Origin: Sulfurihydrogenibium subterraneum DSM 15120
Lineage (GTDB): Bacteria; Aquificota; Aquificia; Aquificales; Hydrogenothermaceae
DNA length: 64,000 nucleotides
Direction: 5' to 3'
Assembly (NCBI RefSeq): GCF_000619805.1
Contig: NZ_JHUV01000013.1
Span: 18,124 to 82,123 of the forward strand
The stretch's first letter is position 1. Each line of letters starts with the position of its first letter. A program made the translations under genes and the position numbers. Under the pieces are notes generated by a model. It did no database searches, was not told the DNA's origin, and saw nothing but the letters and a program-made list of their open reading frames with translations. Of the stretch, positions 17,119-26,191 are shown one piece after another.

Positions 17119-19234
17119 AAATGTTTATCTTTTAGATATATATTCTAATCCTGAAGGAATTACATTATGGTTTTTATCAGAAAAAGGAGAAAAATTTAAA
17201 ATAAAGAAAAGTTTTAGTCCTTACTTTTTCCTCTTAAAAACAAAAGAGAGCAAAAAGATAGTAAAACATCTTTATGATGCGTTTAAAAACAATATAAAAA
17301 TAACTATAGAAATAAAAGAAGATTTAATTAATGGAGAATTAGAAGTTTTTAAAATAGTATCTAAAAATCCATTAATTCATAACAAATTAATTTTATTTTT
17401 AAAATCAACACCATTAATTGAAGAAGGTATATTTTACAATCTTCAACTCACTCCAGAACAGCTGTTTATGTTTGAAAAAGATATATTTCCATTTTTTAAA
17501 TTTAAAGTAATTGGAAATAAATGGATAAGAAATGACAATGTTAGTAAAATAAATTATGAAATACCTTATCTTAAGAAAATTTATCTAAAATTTGAAATAG
17601 ATAGAGAAAATCCAAAATATATAAAAACACTTCCTCCAATTTCAGTTAAGATTGAAGGAGAAAATGAAATAATAGTGGATAATGATGTTGAATACATAAA
17701 CAATCTTATTGAAAAATTTGATCCAGATATCGTCATAACAGAATACGGAGATAGTATTATCCTACCAAAACTGCTTGAAAATAATGTAAGGAGTTTAAAC
17801 ATTGATAAAATATCATATAGATCAAAAGGTGTAAGTTTTGAATCTTATGGAAAAGTTTATTACAGGGATCCTTCTGTGTATTTAAGGGGAAGAATTCACA
17901 TAGATAAGAAAAACTCTTTCTTTTACAATGAAGTAGGTTTTGAAGGGATAATAGAACTATCAAGAATATCGTCTCTTCCGGTTCAAAAGTTAGCAAGATC
18001 AGCAATCGGAACACCGATTACATCCATGGAAATGAAAAAGGCATTTCAACAAGGATATTTAATTCCATATAGAAAAAGCATTTCAGAAGATACTAAAACC
18101 GCAAAAGAACTTATGAAAATAGACAAAGGTGGTTTAACATACAGACCAATAAAAGGAATTCATGAAAACGTGGCTGAACTTGATTTTTTCTCAATGTATC
18201 CATCAATAATACTCAATTACAACTTATCTTATGAAACAATAAATTGTAAACACTCAGAATGTAAAACAAGACTTCCTTATGTAAATTACAGAGTATGTAC
18301 TAAAAAATTAGGAATAGTCCCACAAGTACTAAGATTTTTACTACTTAGAAGAAAAAAATTGAAACAACTAAAAGAAGAAAAAAGACAAATTGCATTAAAA
18401 TGGCTTCTTGTAGTAAGCTTTGGATACCTCGGATACAAAAATGCAATATTCGGAAGGATTGAATCCCACGAAGCAACAACAGCAATAGGAAGGATGATGC
18501 TATTATCTGCTAAAGAAGTGGCTGAAAGAGAAGGTTATAAATTTCTTCATGGTTTAACAGATTCTATATGGGTCTATAAAGAAAATGTAAATCAGCTGGA
18601 TTATAAGAATTTAGAAGAAAAGATAAACAAAGTTATAAACAAAAAGTTTAAAGGAATAGCTAAGGAAAATATAGGATTTAAAATCAACCTTGAAGGAATA
18701 TACGACTGGATAGTGTTTTTATCCTCAAAATTAGATGATATATCTGTTCCAAATAGATACTATGGAAAATTTAAAAATGGAGAGTTAAAAATTAGAGGAA
18801 TAGAGATAAGAAGACATGATACACCGGATTTTATAAAAGATTATCAAGAAGAAGTTTTAAATATTTTAAGAACTGCTAAAAACAAAAAAGAACTCCTAGA
18901 TAAGAGGCAGTTAATAGATCAGATAACAGAGAAATATAGAAATATGTTAGAAAATGGTGATATAAAAATTGAAAAATTAGTTGTAGTAAAAAGAAATTCT
19001 AAGGAAGTATTTGAGTATCAAAAAAGAACGGACATATCGGAAACGGTAGGTACATTGGTAAAAGAAGGAATAAAAGTAAATCCAGGGGAAAAAATAAACA
19101 TAATCTATGTTAAAGAATATAAAGGAATGCCATACGAAATCTACATAAAGTATCCAAAATTTATAGACACTGAAAAGTATATTAAAATGTTATTTGAAAG
19201 TAAAAAAGCTTTTAATTTTGAAAATTTAGAATAG
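17108..19234 (+). CDS. Divergent family B DNA polymerase (PolB2-like)
   Basis: A 708-residue B-family polymerase. Motif A is intact: D359 in ELDFFSMYPSII. Motif B keeps Lys431 and GYLGY (KWLLVVSFGYLGY) but replaces the usual Asn-Ser and Tyr. Motif C reads HGLTDSIW: Asp485, equivalent to the essential second Asp of DTD, is kept and the first Asp is Leu. The exonuclease region is degraded: ExoI reads FEID (163-165) instead of D-x-E, and ExoII/ExoIII are not recognisable. Polymerisation is therefore possible but proofreading unlikely, as expected for a translesion enzyme. The start overlaps the previous gene and lacks its own ribosome site. It is the last gene of the LexA-led operon. Confidence 0.88.
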   Translation: MEHKNVYLLDIYSNPEGITLWFLSEKGEKFKIKKSFSPYFFLLKTKESKKIVKHLYDAFKNNIKITIEIKEDLINGELEVFKIVSKNPLIHNKLILFLKSTPLIEEGIFYNLQLTPEQLFMFEKDIFPFFKFKVIGNKWIRNDNVSKINYEIPYLKKIYLKFEIDRENPKYIKTLPPISVKIEGENEIIVDNDVEYINNLIEKFDPDIVITEYGDSIILPKLLENNVRSLNIDKISYRSKGVSFESYGKVYYRDPSVYLRGRIHIDKKNSFFYNEVGFEGIIELSRISSLPVQKLARSAIGTPITSMEMKKAFQQGYLIPYRKSISEDTKTAKELMKIDKGGLTYRPIKGIHENVAELDFFSMYPSIILNYNLSYETINCKHSECKTRLPYVNYRVCTKKLGIVPQVLRFLLLRRKKLKQLKEEKRQIALKWLLVVSFGYLGYKNAIFGRIESHEATTAIGRMMLLSAKEVAEREGYKFLHGLTDSIWVYKENVNQLDYKNLEEKINKVINKKFKGIAKENIGFKINLEGIYDWIVFLSSKLDDISVPNRYYGKFKNGELKIRGIEIRRHDTPDFIKDYQEEVLNILRTAKNKKELLDKRQLIDQITEKYRNMLENGDIKIEKLVVVKRNSKEVFEYQKRTDISETVGTLVKEGIKVNPGEKINIIYVKEYKGMPYEIYIKYPKFIDTEKYIKMLFESKKAFNFENLE

Positions 19235-19261
19235 TTTAATATCTAACAGAGTGTCATTAAC

Positions 19262-19290
19262 TTTATTTGAAAAAGCTAAGGATGTATAAT
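19262..19290 (+). promoter_or_regulatory. Probable guaA promoter
   Basis: Perfect TATAAT at 19285-19290, with a weak TTTATT 17 bp upstream. The predicted start near 19297 gives a short leader containing AGGAG before the ATG. Confidence 0.45.
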
Positions 19291-19323
19291 ATTTATAAAA
19301 AATTCTTTATTTAGGAGTTTTTA

Positions 19324-20859
19324 ATGCATCAAGGAATAGTAATTTTAGATTTTGGCTCTCAGTATACTCAACTTATAGCAAGAAGAATAAGGGAGCTACA
19401 TATTTACAGTGAGATACTTCCTTATAATACACCTGTTGAAGAGATATTAAAACATAACCCAAAAGGGATAATATTTTCTGGAGGACCTGCGTCTGTATAC
19501 GAAGAAAATGCACCAAAACCTGATGAAAGAGTCTACGATTTAGGACTGCCTATACTTGGTATATGCTACGGTTTACAACTTATAACCCATCACTTTGGTG
19601 GTGAAGTTGTAAAAGCAGACAAACACGAGTATGGAAGAGCTGAAATCCAAGTTTTAAATCACGAAGATTTATTTTATGAAATTCCTGAGTTTACTCACGT
19701 TTGGATGAGCCACGCAGATAAGGTTGTAAAACTCCCAGAAGGTTTTGAAATCCTTGCAAGGTCTTTTAATGCACCTTATGCAGCGGTAAGAAATAAAGAA
19801 AAGAAAATATGGGGAGTTCAATTCCACCCAGAAGTAAGTCATACTCTATTAGGAAAAGAAATCCTTAAAAACTTTGCAGTTAGAATATGTGGTTGTAAAC
19901 AAGACTGGACTATGGGCAACTTCCTTATGGAAGAGATTGTAAAGATAAGACAGACGGTAGGTAATAAAAAAGCTATTTGTGCATTGTCTGGAGGGGTTGA
20001 TTCATCGGTTGCAGCTGTTTTAGTTCATAACGCCATTGGAGATAACCTTACATGTATTTTTGTAGATAACGGCTTACTTAGAAAAGGAGAAAGAGAACAG
20101 GTAGAAAAAACATTTAGAGACAACTTCCATATTCCTTTAATAGTAGTAGATGCAAGAGAAAGATTTTTAAACGCTTTAAAAGGTATAACTGACCCAGAGC
20201 AAAAAAGAAAAATAATAGGAAACCTTTTCATAGAAGTTTTTGAAGAAGAAGCTAAAAAGTTGAAAGACGTAGAGTTTTTAGTCCAAGGAACTTTATATCC
20301 TGACGTTATTGAAAGTGTGTCGGTAAAAGGACCTTCAGCAGTTATAAAAACCCACCACAACGTTGGAGGTCTTCCTGAAAGAATGAATTTAAAATTAATT
20401 GAACCTTTAAGGGAGCTGTTTAAAGATGAAGTGAGAGAGCTTGGAAAAGAGCTTGGTCTTCCTGACGAGATAATATACAGACAACCATTCCCCGGTCCTG
20501 GACTTGCTATAAGGGTAATAGGAGAAGTAAATCAAGAAAGTCTTGATATACTCAGAGAAGCTGACGCGATTGTTTTAGAGGAGATTAAAAAAGTAGGGTT
20601 GTATAAAGAACTATGGCAATCATTTGCAGTTTTACTTCCAATCCATACAGTAGGAGTGATGGGAGATTACAGAACTTACGAAAAAGTTATTGCAGTTAGA
20701 GCTGTAGAGAGTAGTGACGGTATGACAGCTGACTGGGCAAGACTTCCTTACGACCTGTTAGACACAATTATGAGAAGAATAATAAATGAAGTCAAAGGCG
20801 TAAACAGAGTAGTTTATGATATATCTTCAAAACCTCCTGCAACGATAGAGTGGGAGTAA
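19324..20859 (+). CDS. guaA: GMP synthase (glutamine-hydrolysing)
   Basis: A 511-residue two-domain GuaA. The class I glutaminase domain has the nucleophile in GICYG and the His/Glu pair in QFHPEVSHT. The ATP-pyrophosphatase domain has the PP loop SGGVDSS, and the C-terminal dimerisation domain ends TIEWE as usual. It aminates XMP to GMP in the cytosol. The patatin gene follows after 1 bp. Confidence 0.97.
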   Translation: MHQGIVILDFGSQYTQLIARRIRELHIYSEILPYNTPVEEILKHNPKGIIFSGGPASVYEENAPKPDERVYDLGLPILGICYGLQLITHHFGGEVVKADKHEYGRAEIQVLNHEDLFYEIPEFTHVWMSHADKVVKLPEGFEILARSFNAPYAAVRNKEKKIWGVQFHPEVSHTLLGKEILKNFAVRICGCKQDWTMGNFLMEEIVKIRQTVGNKKAICALSGGVDSSVAAVLVHNAIGDNLTCIFVDNGLLRKGEREQVEKTFRDNFHIPLIVVDARERFLNALKGITDPEQKRKIIGNLFIEVFEEEAKKLKDVEFLVQGTLYPDVIESVSVKGPSAVIKTHHNVGGLPERMNLKLIEPLRELFKDEVRELGKELGLPDEIIYRQPFPGPGLAIRVIGEVNQESLDILREADAIVLEEIKKVGLYKELWQSFAVLLPIHTVGVMGDYRTYEKVIAVRAVESSDGMTADWARLPYDLLDTIMRRIINEVKGVNRVVYDISSKPPATIEWE

Positions 20860-20860
20860 T

Positions 20861-21613
20861 TTGAAAATAGGATTAGTTTTATCAGGAGGAGCTGTAAGAG
20901 GGCTTGCCCACGTGGGCGTCCTTAAAGCCCTTGAAGAAAGAGGAATAAAGCCAGACTTTGTCTCTGGGGTAAGTGCAGGTTCTATCATAGGTGTATTTTA
21001 CTGTAGTGGCTATACTCCCAAGGAAATGGAAGAGATAGCTCTCAAAACCAACTTTACAACTATGATAAAACCATCTCTATCAAAAAAAGCTTTTTTTAGT
21101 TTAGATAGTATTGAAGATTTTCTTAGAAAATATATACCATATAAAAAATTAGAAGAGTTAAAAACTCCTTTGTACGTTTCTGCAACAAATTTAAACACTG
21201 CCAACATAGATTTTTTTAGTGAAGGAGATGTAGTAAAAATAATAAAAGCCTCTTGCTCTATTCCAGTAATGTTTAAACCTGTAAAAATAAGAAATCATTT
21301 TTATGTTGACGGCGGTGTTATGAATAACCTACCTGTAGAGCCTTTAATTGATAAAACCCACTATATTATAGGCAGTGAAGTAAACCCATTTTTACCAGAA
21401 GAAAAGGATTTTAGTAATGTTATTTCGATAGGAATAAGAAGCTTTTACCTTGCAATTCGGTCTAACATAGAATCACGGAAAAAATACTGTAATCTTTTTA
21501 TACAACCTCCAGACCTTGTAAAAATCCCTCTTTTTGCAACTTGGAAGGCAAAAGAAGCTATAGAAATTGGCTACAACTACACTAAAAATTTAATTAAAGA
21601 TTTAAATCTTTAA
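20861..21613 (+). CDS. Patatin-like phospholipase (RssA type)
   Basis: A 250-residue patatin. The oxyanion-hole loop is SGGAVRGLAHVGVL, the nucleophile elbow GVSAGS holds the catalytic Ser, and the dyad Asp lies in VDGGVMNN. It should be a serine lipid acyl hydrolase, of unknown substrate. The start is a TTG (KIGLVLSGG) with GGGAG from the guaA end. Its last 20 bp overlap the convergent ABC transporter gene. Confidence 0.9.
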   Translation: MKIGLVLSGGAVRGLAHVGVLKALEERGIKPDFVSGVSAGSIIGVFYCSGYTPKEMEEIALKTNFTTMIKPSLSKKAFFSLDSIEDFLRKYIPYKKLEELKTPLYVSATNLNTANIDFFSEGDVVKIIKASCSIPVMFKPVKIRNHFYVDGGVMNNLPVEPLIDKTHYIIGSEVNPFLPEEKDFSNVISIGIRSFYLAIRSNIESRKKYCNLFIQPPDLVKIPLFATWKAKEAIEIGYNYTKNLIKDLNL

Positions 21614-23252
21614 ACGACCGTTCTTTTATCAGTCTGCCATTTTCAAAAAATAGGATTTTATCACACTTTTCTAACGTTTTTAACCTGTGGGCTATAATAA
21701 GAACTGTTTTATCATAAAAATGGCTGTAAATACTCTCCATTACATACTTTTCTGTCTCTGTGTCTAAAGCTGAAGTCCCTTCATCTATTATGACTATCTC
21801 TGGATTTTTTAAGAAAATCCTTGCTATTGCTATTCTCTGTCTTTCTCCGCCAGATAAACTACTTCCTCTTTCTCCTACAACCATTTTTATACCGTCTTTA
21901 TGTTTAAAAACGAAGTCAGCTTTTGCAAGCTTTAAAGCTTGAGTAATCTCTTCTTGAGTTGCATCAGGTTTTACTATTCTAAGGTTGTTTTCTACGGTAT
22001 CGTTAAACACAAAAACATCTTGAGATACAACCGCTATTTTATCCCTTAAAGACCTAATACTGTAATCTCTAAGCTCCTTATCATCTAAGAATATTTTTCC
22101 TTCATAGTTTCTATAAATTCCATAAAGGAGCTTCACAAAACTACTTTTTCCACTACCTGTAGGACCTACAATACCTACTTTTAAACCTTTTTTTATTTCT
22201 ACATTTACATCTTTTAAAATATAGTGGCTATCTATTTTTAGACTTACATTTTCGTACTTTATTTTATCTTTTAAAGTTTCAAAATTTTCTCCATCTTCTT
22301 TCTCCAGAGGTAGATTTAAGACAAACAAAATCCTCTCTACAATAGGGGTTATGACTTTTACTTGAAGTAAACCTCTTTGAAGTATCTGAATAGAGTTAAC
22401 AAGTATAAGTAGAGCAGATAAAAAAGAAAATAACTCTCCTGTTGTTAACTCTCCATTTATTATCCTTATTCCACCGTAAAGTATTATCCCAGAAGCTGCA
22501 AAGTAAGATGCAACTTCAATAGAAGAAAGAAAAAAAACGTCGTATAGTGCATTTTTTCTTTGATTTTTAAAAAATGTTTGATTAATCTTTTCAAAGATGT
22601 TGATTATAAACTCTTTTTTAAACAGTTTTACTGTTTCAAGTCCTGATATAACTTGGTTTAAAAACTGAGTATACTCTGATACTGATTCTTGCAGCTTTTG
22701 AGAGTACTTTTTTCTTTTATTTCCAAAGTAGTTAAAAGATAAGGCAAAAAGTGGTGTTGCCACTAAAAATATAGCAAACAGCTTCCAGTCCATATAAACA
22801 AGAACAAAAACCATTGCAACTACGGTAAAAATCTGAGTAAAAAGGTCTATTCCTAAAAAAATCATTGAGTTTCTAAATGCTTCTACATCGTTTGTAGCTC
22901 TACTTAGAATATCTCCGTACTTTTTCCCTAAAAAAGCAGAAAAGTCTGCATTTATAATCTTATTAAATATCTCTTCTCTAATGTTTTTTACTACTTTTGC
23001 AAGTGCAAGGGGAAAAAGATACTCTTTTAGAATAAAGCCGATTTGTTTTAAAATAGCCAGTCCTAAGATTAAAAGGATTATAAGTTTTAACTTTTCTAAA
23101 TTTTTTTCTATAAAAACTTTATCTATGACATCTTTTACGATAAATGTAAGTCCTGATAAGCTTCCAGCTTCTATTAGACTTCCTAAAAGTGAGAAAAAAA
23201 GTAAAATCAAGTAAGGTCTAAATCTTTGATAAATAAATCTTAAAGTTAAAAT
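21594..23252 (-). CDS. MsbA-type ABC exporter (fused membrane and ATPase domains)
   Basis: A half-size exporter. The six-helix membrane domain covers about the first 320 residues. The nucleotide-binding domain has Walker A GPTGSGKSS, signature LSGGERQ, Walker B IVIIDE and H-loop IIAHRL. Lipid A flipping or drug/lipid export fits the family; the substrate is not determined. The only standard start in frame near the N-terminus, a TTG at 23210, has no ribosome site and trims the first helix. The frame stays open upstream, where AGGAG stands 6 bp before an ATT at 23252 and gives the usual charged N-terminus, so I place the start there. Confidence 0.85.
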   Translation of the reverse strand: MLTLRFIYQRFRPYLILLFFSLLGSLIEAGSLSGLTFIVKDVIDKVFIEKNLEKLKLIILLILGLAILKQIGFILKEYLFPLALAKVVKNIREEIFNKIINADFSAFLGKKYGDILSRATNDVEAFRNSMIFLGIDLFTQIFTVVAMVFVLVYMDWKLFAIFLVATPLFALSFNYFGNKRKKYSQKLQESVSEYTQFLNQVISGLETVKLFKKEFIINIFEKINQTFFKNQRKNALYDVFFLSSIEVASYFAASGIILYGGIRIINGELTTGELFSFLSALLILVNSIQILQRGLLQVKVITPIVERILFVLNLPLEKEDGENFETLKDKIKYENVSLKIDSHYILKDVNVEIKKGLKVGIVGPTGSGKSSFVKLLYGIYRNYEGKIFLDDKELRDYSIRSLRDKIAVVSQDVFVFNDTVENNLRIVKPDATQEEITQALKLAKADFVFKHKDGIKMVVGERGSSLSGGERQRIAIARIFLKNPEIVIIDEGTSALDTETEKYVMESIYSHFYDKTVLIIAHRLKTLEKCDKILFFENGRLIKERSFKDLNL

Positions 23253-23327
23253 TTTCAGCTCCTGAGAGTTGGATAATAGTATAGATAATATATCACAATA
23301 TTTGATTTGATGAGAAGAAGGATTTAA

Positions 23328-23353
23328 AACCCCCCTGCTTACGCAGGGAGTTA
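23328..23353 (-). terminator. Rho-independent terminator after tpx
   Basis: Leftward: CTCCCTGC, loop GTAA, GCAGGGGG, then GTTTT. The stem is eight pairs including one G-T wobble. It begins just below the tpx stop. Confidence 0.75.
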
Positions 23354-23358
23354 GAACA

Positions 23359-23868
23359 TTACTTGAGTAAATTAGCTACTGCTTGTAAAACTTCGTCGTA
23401 GTTAGGCTCTTCTGTTATTTCTGGAACTATTTGCTTGTAAGCTACTGTTCCGTCTTTATCTACTACAAATACAGCTCTTGCAAGGATTCCTTTTAATGCT
23501 CCCTCAGCTATTAAAACACCGTACTTTTCCATATCTCTGTATCTAAAGTCAGATGCAACAGTTATGTTCCCGATGTTGAAAGACTCACAGAATCTTTTTT
23601 CTGCAAATGGTAAGTCCATAGATACAACTGTTACGTCAACGTCGTATCCAGCACATTTTTCATTGAAAGTTTTTGTTTCTTTTTCACAAACAGGAGTGTC
23701 TAAAGATGGAACTGTGATAATGACTTGAACCTTTCCTTTTGCACCACCTATTCTTTTTTCTGATAAGTCAGATGCTACTACTACAGCTTCTGGAGCTTTG
23801 TCTCCTACGTTAAGTTGTGGTCCTGCTAATGCCACAGGATTTCCTTTTAAATTTACTGTTGTTGCCAT
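23359..23868 (-). CDS. tpx: Thiol peroxidase (Tpx, atypical 2-Cys peroxiredoxin)
   Basis: A 169-residue Tpx. The peroxidatic Cys lies in PSLDTPVCEKET and the resolving Cys in AEKRFCESFN, the atypical two-cysteine arrangement. It reduces peroxides with thioredoxin in the cytosol. The ATG at 23868 follows GGGAGGTG by 5 bp; an in-frame TTG five codons upstream overlaps that site and is not used. A single-gene unit with its own promoter and terminator. Confidence 0.95.
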   Translation of the reverse strand: MATTVNLKGNPVALAGPQLNVGDKAPEAVVVASDLSEKRIGGAKGKVQVIITVPSLDTPVCEKETKTFNEKCAGYDVDVTVVSMDLPFAEKRFCESFNIGNITVASDFRYRDMEKYGVLIAEGALKGILARAVFVVDKDGTVAYKQIVPEITEEPNYDEVLQAVANLLK

Positions 23869-23891
23869 TACAACACCTCCCAAAAAATTTG

Positions 23892-23920
23892 ATTATAATT
23901 TTAACGAAACCTTTATTTAA
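23892..23920 (-). promoter_or_regulatory. tpx promoter
   Basis: Leftward: TTAAAT (23915-23920), a 17-bp spacer and perfect TATAAT (23892-23897). Transcription should start near 23885. Confidence 0.55.
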
Positions 23921-23925
23921 GTAAT

Positions 23926-23939
23926 ATGATTGTAATCAA
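23926..23939. promoter_or_regulatory. FNR/CRP-like dyad between tpx and tRNA-Ala
   Basis: ATGATTGTAATCAA, which on the other strand reads TTGAT-N4-ATCAT. It matches the FNR half-site pattern TTGAT-N4-ATCAA at nine of ten positions. It is centred about 47 bp upstream of the predicted tpx start, where a CRP/FNR-family activator could bind. Confidence 0.35.
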
Positions 23940-23955
23940 AGGTGATTTATGATAA

Positions 23956-23984
23956 TTGACAGAGTTTTTTCAAAGTGTTATCTT
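23956..23984 (+). promoter_or_regulatory. tRNA-Ala promoter
   Basis: Consensus TTGACA (23956-23961), 17-bp spacer and TATCTT (23979-23984), placing the start a few bases before the tRNA. This is one of the two consensus TTGACA -35 boxes noted in the window. Confidence 0.7.
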
Positions 23985-23994
23985 ATTATAGTAG

Positions 23995-24067
<73 letters not shown>

Positions 24068-24072
24068 TTATA

Positions 24073-25458
24073 TTAAAGCACACCACCAAGAGTTAATCTT
24101 TTTATCCTAACTGTAGGTTGAGCATCACTTACAGGAGCTCTCTGTCCATCTTTTCCACAAGTTCCAATCGCCCATCCTAAGTCATATCCTACCGCATCAA
24201 TATCCATAAGAGCTTGAGGTCCATTACCTATTAAAGTTGCTCCTTTTATAGGGTAAGTAATTTCTCCGTTTTCTACTCTGTATCCTTCAATTATTTCAAA
24301 TACAAAGTCTCCGTTAACTGTGTTTACTTGTCCACCGCCCATCTTTACTACGTATATGCCATCTTTTGTGTCTTTTATAATATCTGATGGGTTGTCTTTT
24401 CCTGCATCTATGTAAGTGTTTGTCATTCTGACAATTGGTATGTTTTTATAACCGTCCCTTCTTCCGTTTCCTGTTGACTGTTTACCTTCTTTCATGGCTG
24501 TTAATCTGTCATACATATAACCAACTAAAATTCCGTTTTCTATAAGGACTTTTCTTTGAGCTGGGACACCTTCATCATCAAAATTAAAAGAACCGTTTTT
24601 ACCTTTTAACGTTCCATCATCTATAACTGTAACAAGGTCAGAAGCTACTTTTTGTCCTATCTTTCCTTTGTAAACTGACAAACCTTGATTTACAAGGTCT
24701 GCTTCTAAACCATGCCCTACTGCTTCGTGAATCATAGTCCCGCCAGCGTGAGAAGACATTACAACTGTAAAACTTCCAGCTGGTGCAGGTTTTGCCTTTA
24801 ATCCTAAGACAGCTCTTTCAGCTGCTTTTGTAGCTACATAATCTATAACATCAATAAAGTCTTCGTTAAAAAGTTCGTAGCCTACACTTCCTCCAGTTGC
24901 TTCATAACCACGGTATAAAGAAGATCCATCACTTGCTATCGCTTCAACAAAAAATACTACTCTTACTTGGTGGTCTTCTACAATTTCTCCAAGAGAGTTT
25001 ATGATTAAAATATCTCTTTTTACATCTCTTAAAGTTACTGATACCTGTTTTATTCTTTCATCGTAAGACCTTGCTATTTCGTTTGCTCTTTCTAAAAAAT
25101 CTTTTTTCTTTTTTATATCAAACTCGTCAGGGTCTATTAAAACTTCTGTTTTACCTATGTAGTGGCTTTTTCCTACTGCTATCTTTCCTTCTCCTTCGTA
25201 TTTAGCCAATGTTTTTGCCAAATTCAACAGATTTTCATAGGTTAAATCACTTGTATAACCATAATTTGTCTTAAAGTTTTTTATAAGTCTTAAACCTACT
25301 CCAGTATCTCTTCCACTATTTACTTTTTCTATTTTGTTATCTTCTAAGTTAAGCGTTAAACTTTTTAAATCCTCAAAGAATATCTCTCCGTATTCTCCTT
25401 TATCTGCCAATAACGCTGTAAGTATGTAAGGTGCTTTTTCTCTAATAAGCTCTTTCAT
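24073..25458 (-). CDS. tldD: TldD metalloprotease
   Basis: A 461-residue TldD. The zinc motif HEAVGH (HExxxH) is followed by GHGLEAD and a C-terminal GGVL. With TldE/PmbA it forms a heterodimeric protease that degrades unfolded peptides and matures some modified peptides. No pmbA is found in this window. The gene starts 9 bp after the stop of the small upstream gene, so they probably share a transcript. Confidence 0.93.
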   Translation of the reverse strand: MKELIREKAPYILTALLADKGEYGEIFFEDLKSLTLNLEDNKIEKVNSGRDTGVGLRLIKNFKTNYGYTSDLTYENLLNLAKTLAKYEGEGKIAVGKSHYIGKTEVLIDPDEFDIKKKKDFLERANEIARSYDERIKQVSVTLRDVKRDILIINSLGEIVEDHQVRVVFFVEAIASDGSSLYRGYEATGGSVGYELFNEDFIDVIDYVATKAAERAVLGLKAKPAPAGSFTVVMSSHAGGTMIHEAVGHGLEADLVNQGLSVYKGKIGQKVASDLVTVIDDGTLKGKNGSFNFDDEGVPAQRKVLIENGILVGYMYDRLTAMKEGKQSTGNGRRDGYKNIPIVRMTNTYIDAGKDNPSDIIKDTKDGIYVVKMGGGQVNTVNGDFVFEIIEGYRVENGEITYPIKGATLIGNGPQALMDIDAVGYDLGWAIGTCGKDGQRAPVSDAQPTVRIKRLTLGGVL

Positions 25459-25467
25459 AGTTCCTCC

Positions 25468-25947
25468 TTATAAACCTAATAAGAATGCTACTTCTTCAGG
25501 TTTTCTTCCTTCTAATAAATATTGTAATGCATTTAATCCTTTTTCATCTAAAGATATGTAAAGAGCTTTTCTTTTATCTTCAAAAGGGACTACAAGTACA
25601 GGAACTCTCCATGTTTGAATAAATCTTTTCCAATCACTTTGAAAATTTGTAAGTAAAAGTTTTGCTTCAGTGGTTTTTCCAAGTAAGTAGTTTACAAGTG
25701 CAAGCATATACTTTCCTTCAGGAATTTTTGACGCTGATTTTGCGAGTTCTTTTCTGGCATCTTTTAAATTACCATCTATGTAGTAGTTAAAACCTTGAAC
25801 AAAAGCTTTTTCTTCTTCTGGCATATCTAAATAAAATTCAAATGGTACTTCCATATAAGTTTCTACGTTATCGAACTCTATAAACTCATTAACTTGTGTC
25901 TCAAATTTAGCTGGATGTCCTTTAAAAATCAAAATTCCTTTTTCCAT
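25468..25947 (-). CDS. Uncharacterised TPR-like protein upstream of tldD
   Basis: A 159-residue protein I cannot assign. It has no signal peptide or membrane helix. The middle (EKAFVQGFNYYIDGNLKDAR, then YMLALVNYLLGKTTEAKLLL) looks like about two tetratricopeptide-type helix pairs. An aromatic region follows, and the end (LNALQYLLEGRKPEEVAFLLGL) is helical. Cotranscription with tldD suggests a partner or substrate handler, but this is only position-based. An extended -10 lies upstream at 25981. Confidence 0.75.
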   Translation of the reverse strand: MEKGILIFKGHPAKFETQVNEFIEFDNVETYMEVPFEFYLDMPEEEKAFVQGFNYYIDGNLKDARKELAKSASKIPEGKYMLALVNYLLGKTTEAKLLLTNFQSDWKRFIQTWRVPVLVVPFEDKRKALYISLDEKGLNALQYLLEGRKPEEVAFLLGL

Positions 25948-25980
25948 ACTTCACCTCTTAAAGTTTTTCAAAATTTTACC

Positions 25981-25989
25981 ATTTTAGCA
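25981..25989 (-). promoter_or_regulatory. Extended -10 promoter element for the TPR-like gene and tldD
   Basis: Leftward the sequence is TGCTAAAAT, identical to the element at 2465-2473. It lies about 34 bp before the ATG at 25947, without a clear -35. Confidence 0.45.
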
Positions 25990-26058
25990 TTTGATAAAAT
26001 ATGGTATAAATCTTATTTTAACAATGATTTTTGATTTTTTAGAGAAGAGAGATAAAAA

Positions 26059-26130
26059 AGGCCGGGGTGGGAATCGAACCCACGTATAAGGGATTTGCAG
26101 TCCCCTGCCTTACCACTTGGCTACCCGGCC
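26059..26130 (-). tRNA. tRNA-Cys (GCA)
   Basis: A 72-nt cloverleaf on the minus strand. Acceptor GGCCGGG pairs with CCCGGCC. The anticodon stem GGGGA/TCCCT holds loop CTGCAAA with anticodon GCA. The T-arm is GTGGG/CCCAC with loop TTCGATT. The discriminator is T, as usual for Cys, and CCA is not encoded. Confidence 0.97.
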
Positions 26131-26145
26131 ATTTAAGATTAATAT

Positions 26146-26173
26146 ATTATAGCACAGTTTATTTTTATTTCAA
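26146..26173 (-). promoter_or_regulatory. tRNA-Cys promoter
   Basis: Leftward: TTGAAA (26168-26173), 16-bp spacer, then TGC-TATAAT with TATAAT at 26146-26151. It combines a good -35 with an extended -10, about 15 bp before the tRNA. Confidence 0.7.
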
Positions 26174-26191
26174 AATCTGGGTATTCAACAT

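Noticed and set aside
15006..19234. Prophage or integrative element carrying LexA and PolB
   Set aside because: No integrase, terminase, capsid gene, tRNA junction or repeats flank the block; neighbours are ordinary chromosomal genes. Base composition looks like the surroundings by eye.
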